Below are positions 25,505 to 35,195 of a DNA stretch of 41,147 nt, piece after piece. Below the pieces are notes generated by a model that made no database searches, was not told where the DNA came from, and saw nothing but the letters and a program-made list of their open reading frames with translations. The translations under genes and the position numbers were made by a program. How positions within the stretch are numbered: position 1 is the stretch's first letter; every line of letters begins with the position of its first letter. Location of the stretch: NCBI GenBank assembly GCA_023414355.1, contig JAEZOB010000080.1, positions 1 to 41,147 on the forward strand, given 5' to 3'. The DNA is from Bacillota bacterium (lineage in GTDB: Bacteria; Bacillota; Clostridia; Lachnospirales; Lachnospiraceae).

Positions 25505-27739
25505 TCATTCTGACAAGTATAAATTAACACTTGCTACTGCATTGCTTGCTGCCTGCTCTGCCGTAATGTCTCCTCTTAGATACTGCTCCGCCTCATCCAG
25601 TATCATATCCATCATTGTCATGTCATTCACCATAGGTTTATCTACAGCACGTATACTTTCATATATATTTTCTCTGAGCTCCTTCTTCGGATAGAACGCA
25701 GAAAAAGTATATTCTTCATCACCTACCGAAAAGGTATAATTTTCTTTATTACGCTTGACCCATTCCTCCATAGCTGCTTTATTGACTGGAAAGCCATCCA
25801 GTAGATCAAGTCTTTGGATTTCCTCAGAAAACAATAATTGTATAAATTCCTTTGCTAATTCCTTTTGTTTTCCGGCACTGTTTATTCCGATCAGACCATA
25901 TGCCTTATACGAATTATTGATTACTTTATAAGCTCCTTGCCATTTTCGAACCACTTCTATCGGTATGGCAAACTCTGCAATTCCACCTAACTCTTCCATA
26001 TTGGATTGATATTCTTTCTTATGTACTTCGATTGAGGCGGATACCCAATAGCCCCTATTTATCCTGCTATTTGTGCCCATTGTATCCAGTCCCACATCAT
26101 CAGAGGCATGAATGCCCTCTGAGATGATATTGATCGTCTCAAGGAATTCCTGCAAAGCTGCTTCCTCGATTTCATTATCCTGGCCCAGGATCTGGCCGTA
26201 GTTAGTCATGAATAACCATGCTGCCAACCCTCTGTAGTTGGTTGGTCCAAGTAATGGTATCCCTTTATTATTACGAGCATATTCTGCCAGCTCTGTGATG
26301 GAATTTGCAGCATTTACTGCATCTGATGCTCCATATATGACCGGGAGCTTAAAACGAAGCGGCATTGTATATACTTTACCCTCCAAGAAGTAAGGATCTG
26401 TGATATTGGGTAACAGCTCGCCTGAACCCTTCAAAGGGGTAAAAATACCTCCCATATCTTCAAGAACACCCTTATCTATGTAGGTTTCTATCGGCAACCC
26501 ATCCAGCACTAATAGGTCCGCCCCTCTTCCTGCCAGGAGTTCTGTATTCAGTGCATTAATCTGATCCTTTAGCGTAATTGTCTGATCCGGATCCTTTGTG
26601 CCGTAGGAGTATTTCACCTTATTTCTATTAGCGAACCTAAAATTAATCCTAACATCCGAATGACTCTCTTGGAATATGGTAATTGCCTGACGGATCGATG
26701 GATTATCATCGATCGAGAATATGGAAAGCTCTATCGCAGGTAATAAACTAACATTTGCATCATAGAATATATGCTTTAAAGTGATATCCGTATTCTCCAT
26801 ATTCGATAATACGATATAGTACTCGTCCTCTGCCCCAATCACAAAATTTTTAAGAATTTTGGAAGGCATGCCTAAGCTACTCTGGTTTCCGTCAATTAAT
26901 GTCTCCCACAGGGAACCACCCTCCTTATTTTGGTGAATTCCAATGGTATTACTTACATAAGCGGTTCCATTATTTAATTCTAATATTCCGGCATCAAAGG
27001 TATCGATCTCTATTGGCCTTGGGCTTCCCTCATCCTTTGTCTCCATATTGATAGAAAGAATCTCTTTGTCATTTTGATCTGCATAATATATCACATTTCC
27101 TTCCGTCGTCATTAAGCGGGACTTTCCACAATTATACTCACCAAGCATGGTCTGCCCATCCGGAGAATATACTTCAATTACCCTCCATGGATAAGCAGCA
27201 GCTATCATACCATTTTCTAATACCTTCAGCACGTTCGGTCGCCAGGGCATATTATTCCATTCCTCATTGGTATCCTCAAATCTTTTAACCTCAACCTTTT
27301 CAAATACCCCGGCATCTGATAATCGATATAACACATTTTGATATTCAGAATTCGTATTCCCAAGAAAATACTGCTTCTTGTCTTCTCCATAAAACACCTT
27401 ATAAATCCTAAAGCCAATGGCAATAATATCGTTGAATTTCTGTAAAGCCTCTGCCTCCACCTTGCTCCAGTTCTCATCAATATACAAATACTTTTCATAG
27501 GTGCTATCATTGTATGCATATAATTCGACCCCCCCCTTGGGTGAAACTGTAATCGATACAAAATCTTTAGAAGTTATCCCCTGAGGAAACTCTATATCCT
27601 CTTCTACATATCTCCCCATGGATATGTCACCCTCTGAAGCTTTATCTGCCCTTGTAGCTTTATTATCTCTAGAGCTACAGCCTGTTACTGTCATAATAAA
27701 CACTAAGACGACTAAGGTAAACCCGATTACTTTTCTCAT
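25505..27739 (-). CDS. lipoprotein: propeller-like domain + solute-binding domain (SBP1, type A)
   Basis: A 744-residue lipoprotein. I choose ATG 27739, which has AGGGGGAG upstream and gives a clean signal peptide ending VTGC. The frame stays open upstream to 27781 and overlaps the previous gene. Residues ~45-335 contain repeated beta-strand text (SPKGGVELYAYND, VLYRLSDAGVFEKVE, VIYYADQNDKEILSINMETKDEG) typical of a propeller. From ~345 (LSIFSIDDNPSIRQAITIFQESHSDV) it is a family-1 extracellular solute-binding fold, with ELLAGRGADLLVLDGLPIETYIDKGVLEDM and VYTMPLRFKLPVIYG. Most such proteins are ~430 residues, so the N-terminal half is an addition. It is the last of four paralogues and closest to SBP4. 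Confidence 0.88.
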   Translation of the reverse strand: MRKVIGFTLVVLVFIMTVTGCSSRDNKATRADKASEGDISMGRYVEEDIEFPQGITSKDFVSITVSPKGGVELYAYNDSTYEKYLYIDENWSKVEAEALQKFNDIIAIGFRIYKVFYGEDKKQYFLGNTNSEYQNVLYRLSDAGVFEKVEVKRFEDTNEEWNNMPWRPNVLKVLENGMIAAAYPWRVIEVYSPDGQTMLGEYNCGKSRLMTTEGNVIYYADQNDKEILSINMETKDEGSPRPIEIDTFDAGILELNNGTAYVSNTIGIHQNKEGGSLWETLIDGNQSSLGMPSKILKNFVIGAEDEYYIVLSNMENTDITLKHIFYDANVSLLPAIELSIFSIDDNPSIRQAITIFQESHSDVRINFRFANRNKVKYSYGTKDPDQTITLKDQINALNTELLAGRGADLLVLDGLPIETYIDKGVLEDMGGIFTPLKGSGELLPNITDPYFLEGKVYTMPLRFKLPVIYGASDAVNAANSITELAEYARNNKGIPLLGPTNYRGLAAWLFMTNYGQILGQDNEIEEAALQEFLETINIISEGIHASDDVGLDTMGTNSRINRGYWVSASIEVHKKEYQSNMEELGGIAEFAIPIEVVRKWQGAYKVINNSYKAYGLIGINSAGKQKELAKEFIQLLFSEEIQRLDLLDGFPVNKAAMEEWVKRNKENYTFSVGDEEYTFSAFYPKKELRENIYESIRAVDKPMVNDMTMMDMILDEAEQYLRGDITAEQAASNAVASVNLYLSE

Positions 27740-27755
27740 GTTATTCTCCCCCTTA

Positions 27756-30032
27756 TTATTCTGACCGGTATAAATTAACACTTTCTACTGCATTGCTTGC
27801 AGCCTGCTCTGCCGTAATGTCTCCTCTTAGATATCTCTCCGCCTCATCCAGTATCATATCCATCATCACCATGTCATTCACCATAGGCCGATCTGCGGCA
27901 CATACATATTCATATATTTTGTCTCTGGCCTTCTTCTCCGGATAATATGCAGTAATCTTTTCCTCACCTGCTATACAGTAATAATCTTTATCTTCAAACT
28001 GGATCCATTCCTCCATAGCTGCTTGATTGATCGGAAATGCACCCTCAAGATTTTGTCTTTGAATTTCCTTACCAAACAATACTTGTATGAATTCCTTCGC
28101 TAATTCCTTCTGCTTTCCGGCACTGCTAATTCCGATCAGACCAGTTGCTTTAAACACATGATTGATTGCTCTCAACGATCCTTGCCACTCTTGAATCACT
28201 GTTAGGGGTAGAGCAAAATCCTTCATTCCCCCATATTCCATGATATTGGCTTGACATTCTTTCTTGTACACTTTGTAATAGTCGGCCATCCAATAACCAA
28301 AGAATCGCCCGCCGCTCGTCCTAAAACCACTCATTCTCGTATCATCTGAGGCATCAATGGCAGCTGAGATGACATTGATATCCTCAAGGAACTCCTGTAA
28401 AGCTGCTTCCTCGATTTCATTCTCTTGATTAAGGATCTGATCGTAGTAAATCATGAATAACCATGCTGCCAGCGCTCTGTAGTTGCTTGGTCCAAGTAAT
28501 GGTATCTCGTTGCAATTACGAGCATATTCTGCCAGCTCCGTGGTGGAGTTTGCTGCATTTACAGCAGCTGAGGCTCCATAAATAAACGGAAGCTTAAAGC
28601 GAAGTGGCATGGTATATACCTTATCATCTGAATAATAAGGCTCTGTTATATTAGACAAAAGCTCCCCCGAAGCCTTAAGAGGGTTAAAAATACTTCCCAT
28701 ATCCTCCAGAACCCCCTTGTCTATGTAGGATTCGATCGGCATACTATCCAGCACTAATATGTCCGGTCCCTTTCCTGCCAGGAGCTCTGTATTCAGGGCA
28801 TTCATCTGATCCTTTAGCGTAATTGTTTGCTCCAGGTTCTTTAATCCGTAGGTATATTTCACCTCATTATCTGCATTCGCAATCGTATAATTAATCCTAA
28901 CTTCCGGATGACTTTCTTGATATAGGATAATTGCCTGACGAATCGTCGGACTGTCTTCTATCGAGAAGATCGAAAGCTCTGTCGGAGGAACAGAACTGGC
29001 ATTTTCATCATAGAAAACATGCTTGATACTGACCTCAGCATTATACACATTCGAAAATAAGATATAGCATTCATTCTCTATGCCAACTTCAAAATCCTTA
29101 AGCCTTTCAGAAGGCATGCTTAAACTACTCTGGCTTCCTTCCAGTAATGTCTCCCATAGCGAGGACCCCTCCATATTCAGATGAATCCCACTTGAATTAC
29201 AAATATAAGTGTTTCCATCTGCTAATTCTAGTACTCCGGAATAATATGCATCGCTTCCTATTGACCATGGGATATCTATTGATTTTGGATTTCCCTCTTT
29301 CTTTGTTTCCATATTAACCGATAGAAGCTCTTTGTCATTTTCATCTAAGTAATATAGCGTGTTCCCTTCCACTGCCAGTACGCAGAAGAATCCACAATGA
29401 TATTCACCAATCATAGATTGCCCATCCGGAGAATATACTTCAATTGTACTCCAGGGATAAGCAGCAGCGATCATACCATTCTTAAGTACCTTGATTACCT
29501 TCGGTCGGTAGAAAAGATTACTCCATTCTTCATTGGTATCCTCAAATCTTTTTAACTCAACCTTTTCAAATACATCCGTATCAGATAATCGATATAGCGC
29601 ACACTGATTATCAGAAAGATTATCTCCAAGGAGATACTGCTTCTTATCATCTCCGTAAAATATCTTTGTAATTGCAAAATTATTGATAGCGAAATCGTTA
29701 GGTTTCAGCGCAGCTACTACCTTCCCCATGCTCCATTTCTTATCCGTATAGGTATACTTTTTATAAGCGTCATTATTGTATGCATATAACTCAAGCTCCC
29801 CACTGGGTGAAGTTGTAATAGCTATAAATTCATTAGGCACCACCCCATCAGGAAACCCCAAGTCCTCTTCTACGTATTTCCCCTTAGCTAGTACATCCCC
29901 CGAAGTCTTATCAGCTGCTATTGTTTGATTGCCTTTACTATCTTTCATCTCTTTATTATCTTTAAAGCTACACCCTGTTACTGCTAACGTTAGCACTAAG
30001 GCAGCTAAGATAACCCCGAATATCCTTCTCAT
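27756..30032 (-). CDS. lipoprotein: propeller-like domain + solute-binding domain (SBP2, type B)
   Basis: A 758-residue paralogue of the neighbouring lipoproteins. Lipobox VTGC at ~20; propeller-like part with YVEEDLGFPDGVVPNEF and YNNDAYKKYTYTDKKWSMGK; solute-binding part from ~355 (SIEDSPTIRQAIILYQESHPEV, GKGPDILVLDSMPIESYIDK). It shares long stretches with SBP3 that SBP1 and SBP4 lack, so SBP2 and SBP3 form one subgroup. GGGGG lies 6-7 nt before the ATG. The stop is 16 bp ahead of the SBP1 start, so these two are tightly linked. Confidence 0.88.
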   Translation of the reverse strand: MRRIFGVILAALVLTLAVTGCSFKDNKEMKDSKGNQTIAADKTSGDVLAKGKYVEEDLGFPDGVVPNEFIAITTSPSGELELYAYNNDAYKKYTYTDKKWSMGKVVAALKPNDFAINNFAITKIFYGDDKKQYLLGDNLSDNQCALYRLSDTDVFEKVELKRFEDTNEEWSNLFYRPKVIKVLKNGMIAAAYPWSTIEVYSPDGQSMIGEYHCGFFCVLAVEGNTLYYLDENDKELLSVNMETKKEGNPKSIDIPWSIGSDAYYSGVLELADGNTYICNSSGIHLNMEGSSLWETLLEGSQSSLSMPSERLKDFEVGIENECYILFSNVYNAEVSIKHVFYDENASSVPPTELSIFSIEDSPTIRQAIILYQESHPEVRINYTIANADNEVKYTYGLKNLEQTITLKDQMNALNTELLAGKGPDILVLDSMPIESYIDKGVLEDMGSIFNPLKASGELLSNITEPYYSDDKVYTMPLRFKLPFIYGASAAVNAANSTTELAEYARNCNEIPLLGPSNYRALAAWLFMIYYDQILNQENEIEEAALQEFLEDINVISAAIDASDDTRMSGFRTSGGRFFGYWMADYYKVYKKECQANIMEYGGMKDFALPLTVIQEWQGSLRAINHVFKATGLIGISSAGKQKELAKEFIQVLFGKEIQRQNLEGAFPINQAAMEEWIQFEDKDYYCIAGEEKITAYYPEKKARDKIYEYVCAADRPMVNDMVMMDMILDEAERYLRGDITAEQAASNAVESVNLYRSE

Positions 30033-30241
30033 GTTATCCCCCTATAGTTAATCTGTTTATGACTTATTTATGGTCAACCGTTTTCCCGTGGGATTAAGTC
30101 ACCAACTCTATAGTTTAATCAATCCTATCACTATCCTTGGTATAAACCTTAAGCAATACATAAAGGCATATATCTGACTGCGATGCACTCATGAAAAGCC
30201 AGCTTTTCTTGCTATCAGAATCAGGCGGTTGATAGGAAAAT
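30033..30241. other. gap between SBP3 and SBP2
   Basis: 209 bp without a gene. It contains a GAAAAG/CTTTTC hairpin (30193-30208) and a following CTATCA/TGATAG pair. Either may reduce read-through or fix mRNA ends. Confidence 0.4.
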
Positions 30242-32506
30242 TTATTCCGACAGGTATAGATTAACACTTGCTATGATATTGCTTGCCGCTTGTTCTGCAG
30301 TAATGTCTCCTCGTAGATACCTCTCTGTCTCATCCAACATCATATCCAACATTGTCATATCATTCACCATAGGCTTTTCTAAGGCACAGATACATTCATA
30401 TATTTTTTCTCTGTCTTTCTTCTCAGGATAATAGCATGGGACAACCGCATCCCCTAAATGCAAGTTAAAGTAATTATATACATCCAGCTTAATCCATTCC
30501 TCCAAAGCCTCTTTATTCACCGGAAAGCCATCATACAAATATAGACTTTGGATTTCCTTGGAATATATTAATTGTAGGAACTCCTTCGCTAATTCCTTTT
30601 GCCTTCCGGCACTGTTTATTCCAACCAGACCAGCCGCCTTAAACATATGATTGATTTCACTAAACGTTCCTTGCCGTTTTTGAACCGCTTTTAGTGGTAA
30701 GGCAAAATCCATCATTCCATCTAATTCTTCCATATTGGCTTGACATTCTTCTTGATAAACTGTGACTGACCCTGATTTCCAATATCCATAGGTTGCCCAA
30801 ATGATTGCCCCATTGGATGAGGCCGTACCGTTCATTTTGGCATCATCAGAGGCACCAATAGCATCTGAGATGGTACTGATTTTCTCAAGAAAATCCTGCA
30901 ATGCAGCTTCATCGATTTCGTTCTCCTGACCTATGATCTGATCGTAGTAAATCAGAAATAACCATGCTGCGAGGGCCCTGTAGTTGCTCGGTATAAATAA
31001 TGGATGCTCTTTGCTACTACGTGCATATTCTGCCAGCTCTGCGATGGAAGCTGCTGCATTTACTGCATCTGATGCTCCAGATATGATTGGAAGCTTAAAG
31101 CGAATCGGCATGGTATATACCTTACCGTCTAAATAATAAGGCTCTATGATATTGAGCAATAGCTCGCCCCAAGCCTTTTTAGGATTAAAAATACTTCCCA
31201 TATCTTCAAGAACGCCCTGTTCTATGTATGTTTCTACCGGCATACCATCCAGAACTAAGATATCCGGTCCCTTTCCTGCCAGGAGCTCTGTGTTCAGGAT
31301 ATTAACTTGATCCTTTAATGTAATTGTTTGTTTCGGATTCTTTAATCCGTAGGTATATCGATCTCTATTCTCCGTATTAGCAATCCTATAATTAATCCCA
31401 ACCTCCGGATGACTTTCCTGAAACAGGATAATTGCCTGACGAATCGTTGGATTATCATCGATTGAGAAGATCGAAAGCTCTATCCGAGGTATGGAACTGG
31501 CATTTTCATCATAGAAGATATGCTTTATGCTGAACTCAGAATTATACACACTCGACAATACGATATAGTAATCCTCCTCTATACCAATTTCAAAATCCTT
31601 AAGTCTTTCAGAAGGCATACTTAAGCTACTCTTGCTAGCGTCAAGTAAGGTCTCCCACAGGGAGGTTCCTTCCATATTCAGCTGAATTCCATTTGTATTA
31701 CAAAGATAAGCGGTTCCATTCACCACTTCAAATATTCCGGTGTCATAGATATCATTTTCAAATGATCTTGGGTTTCCTTCTTCCTTTGTTTCCATGTTGA
31801 TGGAGAGAACCTCTTTATCCTTTTGATCTGTATAATAAAGAATATTTCCTTCCGTCGCCAGTAAGCAGGTCTTTCCACAATGATACTCACCAATCACGGT
31901 CTGCCCATCAGGAGAATACACTTCGATCTCACTCCAAGGGTAAACAGCAGCGATCATGCTATTTTCCAATACCTTTATTTCTTCCGGTCGGCATTTAAGA
32001 TTACCCCAGTCTTCATTGATCTCCTCAAATCTTTTTATTTCAACCTTTTTAAATACATCTGCATCTGATAGTCGATATAACTCACATTGATTGTCCGTAA
32101 GATTATCGCCATAGAGATACTGCCGCTTATCTGCTCCATAGAATATCTTGCGAATCATAAAATGCTCGGTATTGAAATCGTCAGCTCTAAATGGCACTAC
32201 TGCCTTCCCCATGCTCCATTTCTTATCCGTATAGGTATACTTTTTATAAGCGTCATTATTGTAGGCATATAGCTCAAGCTCCCCACCGGGTGAAGTTGTA
32301 ATAGCTATAAATTCATTAGGTGCTACCCCATCAGGAAATCCCAGGTCTTCTTCTACATATTTTCCAGTTGATATTGTACTTCCTAACGTCTTGTTGGCTT
32401 CTGTATTTTTCTTGTTTCTACTATCTTGATTATCTTTAGAATTACATCCTGTCACTGCCGTAATTAACAGGATTGCAGCTAAGATAACCCCGAATACTCT
32501 CCTCAT
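30242..32506 (-). CDS. lipoprotein: propeller-like domain + solute-binding domain (SBP3, type B)
   Basis: A 754-residue paralogue. The start chosen is ATG 32506, because AGGAG lies 5 nt upstream and MRRVFGVILAAILLITAVTGC is a proper lipoprotein signal. The frame is open up to 32590 without a ribosome site. Propeller-like half ~45-345 (GFPDGVAPNEFIAITTSP, ILYYTDQKDKEVLSINMETK), then the solute-binding half (SIFSIDDNPTIRQAIILFQESH, AGKGPDILVLDGMPVETYIEQGVLEDM). The ligand pocket region differs from SBP2 at several places (e.g. VKLDVYNYFNLHLGD-type tail), so substrates may differ. Confidence 0.88.
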   Translation of the reverse strand: MRRVFGVILAAILLITAVTGCNSKDNQDSRNKKNTEANKTLGSTISTGKYVEEDLGFPDGVAPNEFIAITTSPGGELELYAYNNDAYKKYTYTDKKWSMGKAVVPFRADDFNTEHFMIRKIFYGADKRQYLYGDNLTDNQCELYRLSDADVFKKVEIKRFEEINEDWGNLKCRPEEIKVLENSMIAAVYPWSEIEVYSPDGQTVIGEYHCGKTCLLATEGNILYYTDQKDKEVLSINMETKEEGNPRSFENDIYDTGIFEVVNGTAYLCNTNGIQLNMEGTSLWETLLDASKSSLSMPSERLKDFEIGIEEDYYIVLSSVYNSEFSIKHIFYDENASSIPRIELSIFSIDDNPTIRQAIILFQESHPEVGINYRIANTENRDRYTYGLKNPKQTITLKDQVNILNTELLAGKGPDILVLDGMPVETYIEQGVLEDMGSIFNPKKAWGELLLNIIEPYYLDGKVYTMPIRFKLPIISGASDAVNAAASIAELAEYARSSKEHPLFIPSNYRALAAWLFLIYYDQIIGQENEIDEAALQDFLEKISTISDAIGASDDAKMNGTASSNGAIIWATYGYWKSGSVTVYQEECQANMEELDGMMDFALPLKAVQKRQGTFSEINHMFKAAGLVGINSAGRQKELAKEFLQLIYSKEIQSLYLYDGFPVNKEALEEWIKLDVYNYFNLHLGDAVVPCYYPEKKDREKIYECICALEKPMVNDMTMLDMMLDETERYLRGDITAEQAASNIIASVNLYLSE

Positions 32507-32593
32507 AATACTCCTCCAAAAATCTCTGAATGTATATTTGGTTCTACGAAAGCATCCCTGTGTTCTGAGTGCTATTCTATTCTTTGGCACCTA

Positions 32594-32608
32594 CCCGACA
32601 AAGTCGGG
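32594..32608. repeat. short GC-rich hairpin between SBP4 and SBP3
   Basis: CCCGACAAAGTCGGG, six pairs with a 3-nt loop, in the 133-bp gap between the two genes. No T-run follows on the minus strand, so it is more likely an mRNA-stability or partial-attenuation hairpin than a full terminator. Confidence 0.55.
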
Positions 32609-32639
32609 CGCAAAAGTAATAAGCTGCTTTATGAGAAGA

Positions 32640-34877
32640 TTACTCTGACAAGTATAAATTGATGCTTGCTACCGCATCGCTTGCTGCTTGCTCTGACGTA
32701 ATATCTCCTCTCAGATACTTCTCTGCCTCATCCAGAATCATATCTATCATTGTGATATCATTCACCATAGGCTGATCTGCGGCACATATGCTTTCATAGA
32801 TACTTTTTCTAGACTTCTGATCCGGATAAGAGCTTTGAATCATAATTTCACCATCACCTACGGTAAAACCATAATCTTCTTTATTAGTCTGAATCCATTC
32901 ATCCATAGCTGCCTGATTGACCGGAAAGCCATCCATCAGATCAAGCTTTTGGATTTCTCCAGAAAATAATAGTTGTATGAATTCCTTCGCTAATTCCTTC
33001 TGGCTGCTGGCACTGTTAATTCCGATCAGACCCTTTGCCTTAAATGAATGATTGATTACTCCGAATGCTCCTTGCCATTCATTAACTACCTTTAAGGGCA
33101 TGGAAAAGCTTGAAATTCCACCTAATTCCTCAATACTCGTCTGATATTGTTTCTGATACGCTTTGATTGAGGTGGCTATCCAATAGCCCCAGGTTCTTCC
33201 CTGACTTGTGTTCATATAGTCCACTTCCACATCATCAGAAGCATGAATGGCTTCTGAGATTAGATTGATATTCTCAAGAAAAGCCTGCAAAGCTGCTTCA
33301 TCGATTTCCTTATCCTGGCCAAGGATCTCATCATAGTAAGTCATGAAAAACCATGCTGCCAGCGCTCTGTAGTTGCTTGGTCCAAGTACCGGAATCTCAT
33401 TGCTATTACGAGCATATTCGGACAGCTCTGTGACGGAAGCTGCCGCATTTACTGCATCCAGTGCTCCATATATGACCGGAAGCTTAAAACGAATCGGCAT
33501 TGCATATACCTTACCTTCTGAATTATAAGGATCTGTTATATTGGGCAATAGCTCGCCCGACTCCTTCATAGGAGTGAAAATACTTCCCATATCTTCAAGA
33601 ACACCCTTATCTATGTAGGGTCCTATCGGTATCCCATCCAGTACTAGTATATCTGCGCCCCTTCCAGCTAGGAGCTCCGTATTCAGGGCATTCATCTGAT
33701 CCGTCAGTGTAATTGTCTGTTCCGGATTCTTTAATCCATAGGTATAAGTCACCTTGTTATCTATATTAGCAGTCCTAAAATTAACCCGAACCTCCGGATG
33801 GCTACTCTGAAATATGGATATTGCTTGACGAATCGTTGGGTTATCATCGATCGAGAAGATCGAAAGCTCGATCGGAGGTACAGAGCTGACGGTTTCATCA
33901 TAGAAGATATGCTTTATACTGATATCACTTCTATCCATATTCGACAATACAATATAGTAATCCTCCGTAGTACCGGCTACAAAATCTATAAGTGTGATAG
34001 AAGGCATGCCCAAACTACTCTGATATCCGTCAATCAATGTCTCCCATAGGGAAGCCCCCTCCATATTCAGATGGATCCCCTTTGTGTTGCAAACGTAAGC
34101 GCTTCCCCCTCCTAATTCTAATTTCCCTGAATCGAATACATTGATGTCTATCGCCCGAGGATTTCCCTCTTCCTTTGTTTCTATGTTAGTTGAAAGAATC
34201 TCTTTGTCGTTTTGATCTGTATAATATAGAATATTTCCTTCCGCAGCCATTAAACAGGACTTTCCACCGCTATATTCCTTGATCACGGATTGCCCATCCG
34301 AAGAATATACTTCAATCGTCTTCCATGGGTAAGCTGCAGCGATCATACCATTTTCGAGCACCTTCAATACAGCCGGTCGCCAAGGGATATTCTGCCATTC
34401 CTCATAGGTCTCCTCAAATCTTTTTATTTCAACCTTTTCAAACACGCCTGTGTCTGCTTGACGATATAAAACATTATGATAATCAGTATGTGTATCCCCT
34501 AGCAGATACTGCTTCTTGTCTTCCCCATAAAACACATTACGAATAAAAATACTATTCGTCGTAATATCGTTGAATTTCTGTAAAGCTTCGGCATCCGCCT
34601 TGCTCCAGTCCCCATCCTTATAAGAATACTTTTCGTAGACTCCATCATTGTATGCATATAGCTCGATATCCCCATTAGGTGAAGTTGTAATAGATATAAA
34701 TTCGCCGGAAGTTACCCCCTGAGGAAACACCATGTCCTTTTCTACATATCTCCCCATTGATATGTCACCCTCTGAAGCCTTATCAGCCTTTGTAGCTATA
34801 TTATCTTTAGTACTACAGCCTGTTACTGCCATAATAAACATTAAGATTACTAAGGTAACCCCGCATACTTTCTTCAT
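32640..34877 (-). CDS. lipoprotein: propeller-like domain + solute-binding domain (SBP4, type A)
   Basis: A 745-residue lipoprotein, the first gene of the operon. Start with GGAGGT ahead of the ATG; signal MKKVCGVTLVILMFIMAVTGC with the lipobox Cys at 21. The N-terminal half has propeller-like repeats (SPNGDIELYAYND, YSSDGQSVIKEYSGGKSCLMAAEGNILYYTDQNDKE). From ~345 PPIELSIFSIDDNPTIRQAISIF begins the solute-binding domain, with ELLAGRGADILVLDGIPIGPYIDK and the C-terminal MVNDITMIDMILDEAEKYLRGDITSEQAA repeated in all four paralogues. It is closest to SBP1. It is divergent from the response regulator gene, which may control the operon (inference). Confidence 0.88.
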   Translation of the reverse strand: MKKVCGVTLVILMFIMAVTGCSTKDNIATKADKASEGDISMGRYVEKDMVFPQGVTSGEFISITTSPNGDIELYAYNDGVYEKYSYKDGDWSKADAEALQKFNDITTNSIFIRNVFYGEDKKQYLLGDTHTDYHNVLYRQADTGVFEKVEIKRFEETYEEWQNIPWRPAVLKVLENGMIAAAYPWKTIEVYSSDGQSVIKEYSGGKSCLMAAEGNILYYTDQNDKEILSTNIETKEEGNPRAIDINVFDSGKLELGGGSAYVCNTKGIHLNMEGASLWETLIDGYQSSLGMPSITLIDFVAGTTEDYYIVLSNMDRSDISIKHIFYDETVSSVPPIELSIFSIDDNPTIRQAISIFQSSHPEVRVNFRTANIDNKVTYTYGLKNPEQTITLTDQMNALNTELLAGRGADILVLDGIPIGPYIDKGVLEDMGSIFTPMKESGELLPNITDPYNSEGKVYAMPIRFKLPVIYGALDAVNAAASVTELSEYARNSNEIPVLGPSNYRALAAWFFMTYYDEILGQDKEIDEAALQAFLENINLISEAIHASDDVEVDYMNTSQGRTWGYWIATSIKAYQKQYQTSIEELGGISSFSMPLKVVNEWQGAFGVINHSFKAKGLIGINSASSQKELAKEFIQLLFSGEIQKLDLMDGFPVNQAAMDEWIQTNKEDYGFTVGDGEIMIQSSYPDQKSRKSIYESICAADQPMVNDITMIDMILDEAEKYLRGDITSEQAASDAVASINLYLSE

Positions 34878-34966
34878 GTTATTACCTCCATCGCCAATCT
34901 ATTTATTTGTTCATTCTTTAGAATCTGCACTATGTTCTCTATACCTAACCATCATTTTAATTAAAG

Positions 34967-35031
34967 AATATCTAAATAATCTCTAAAAACAGATCTCACA
35001 ACACAAATTTTTGAGATTATTTAGAGATATT
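34967..35031. promoter_or_regulatory. inverted repeat in the divergent SBP4/two-component promoter region
   Basis: 34967-34989 (AATATCTAAATAATCTCTAA...) and 35008-35031 (...GATTATTTAGAGATATT) are inverted copies of ~22 bp with one or two small gaps, 18 bp apart. TATAAT follows at 35045-35050 for the plus-strand gene. It is a candidate binding site for the adjacent response regulator. Confidence 0.6.
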
Positions 35032-35044
35032 CATGCCATTATGT

Positions 35045-35050
35045 TATAAT
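35045..35050 (+). promoter_or_regulatory. -10 box of the response regulator gene
   Basis: TATAAT, with no good -35 at 17 bp (TAGAGA). This would suit an activator-dependent promoter. The leader from here to the ATG is ~140 nt. Confidence 0.5.
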
Positions 35051-35070
35051 AAGGAAAATGAGTATCTGCA

Positions 35071-35171
35071 CGATTGCTTGCGATATGCAATCGAATAATC
35101 ATAGATTTTTCAAAGATGGAATTGCATACCATTCCATCTGCAAATATTGTGCTACGGCCCATTTCTACAGG
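35071..35171 (+). promoter_or_regulatory. structured leader of the response regulator, copy 1
   Basis: Hairpin CGATTGC/GCAATCG (35071-35093), hairpin GATGGAAT/ATTCCATC (35115-35138), then TGCAAATATTGTGCT (35139-35153), a possible short stem TGTGC(TACG)GCCCA, and TACAGG (35166-35171). The last three parts recur in the same order ahead of the kinase gene. The stem sequence is not conserved but the pairing is. Confidence 0.6.
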
Positions 35172-35195
35172 TTTGCATCTGATTGGAGGAGTGAT

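Noticed and set aside
25279..25530. Small proteins on both strands across the inverted repeat
   Set aside because: The open frames arise from the palindrome itself, and no ribosome site or recognisable protein supports them.
35071..35171. Known c-di-GMP or preQ1 riboswitch in the regulator leader
   Set aside because: None of the conserved sequence blocks of those riboswitches could be recognised.
35058..35195. N-terminal extension of the response regulator
   Set aside because: The receiver fold begins at MKILLIEDD (35196), which has GGAGGA. The upstream frame covers hairpins and is leader.
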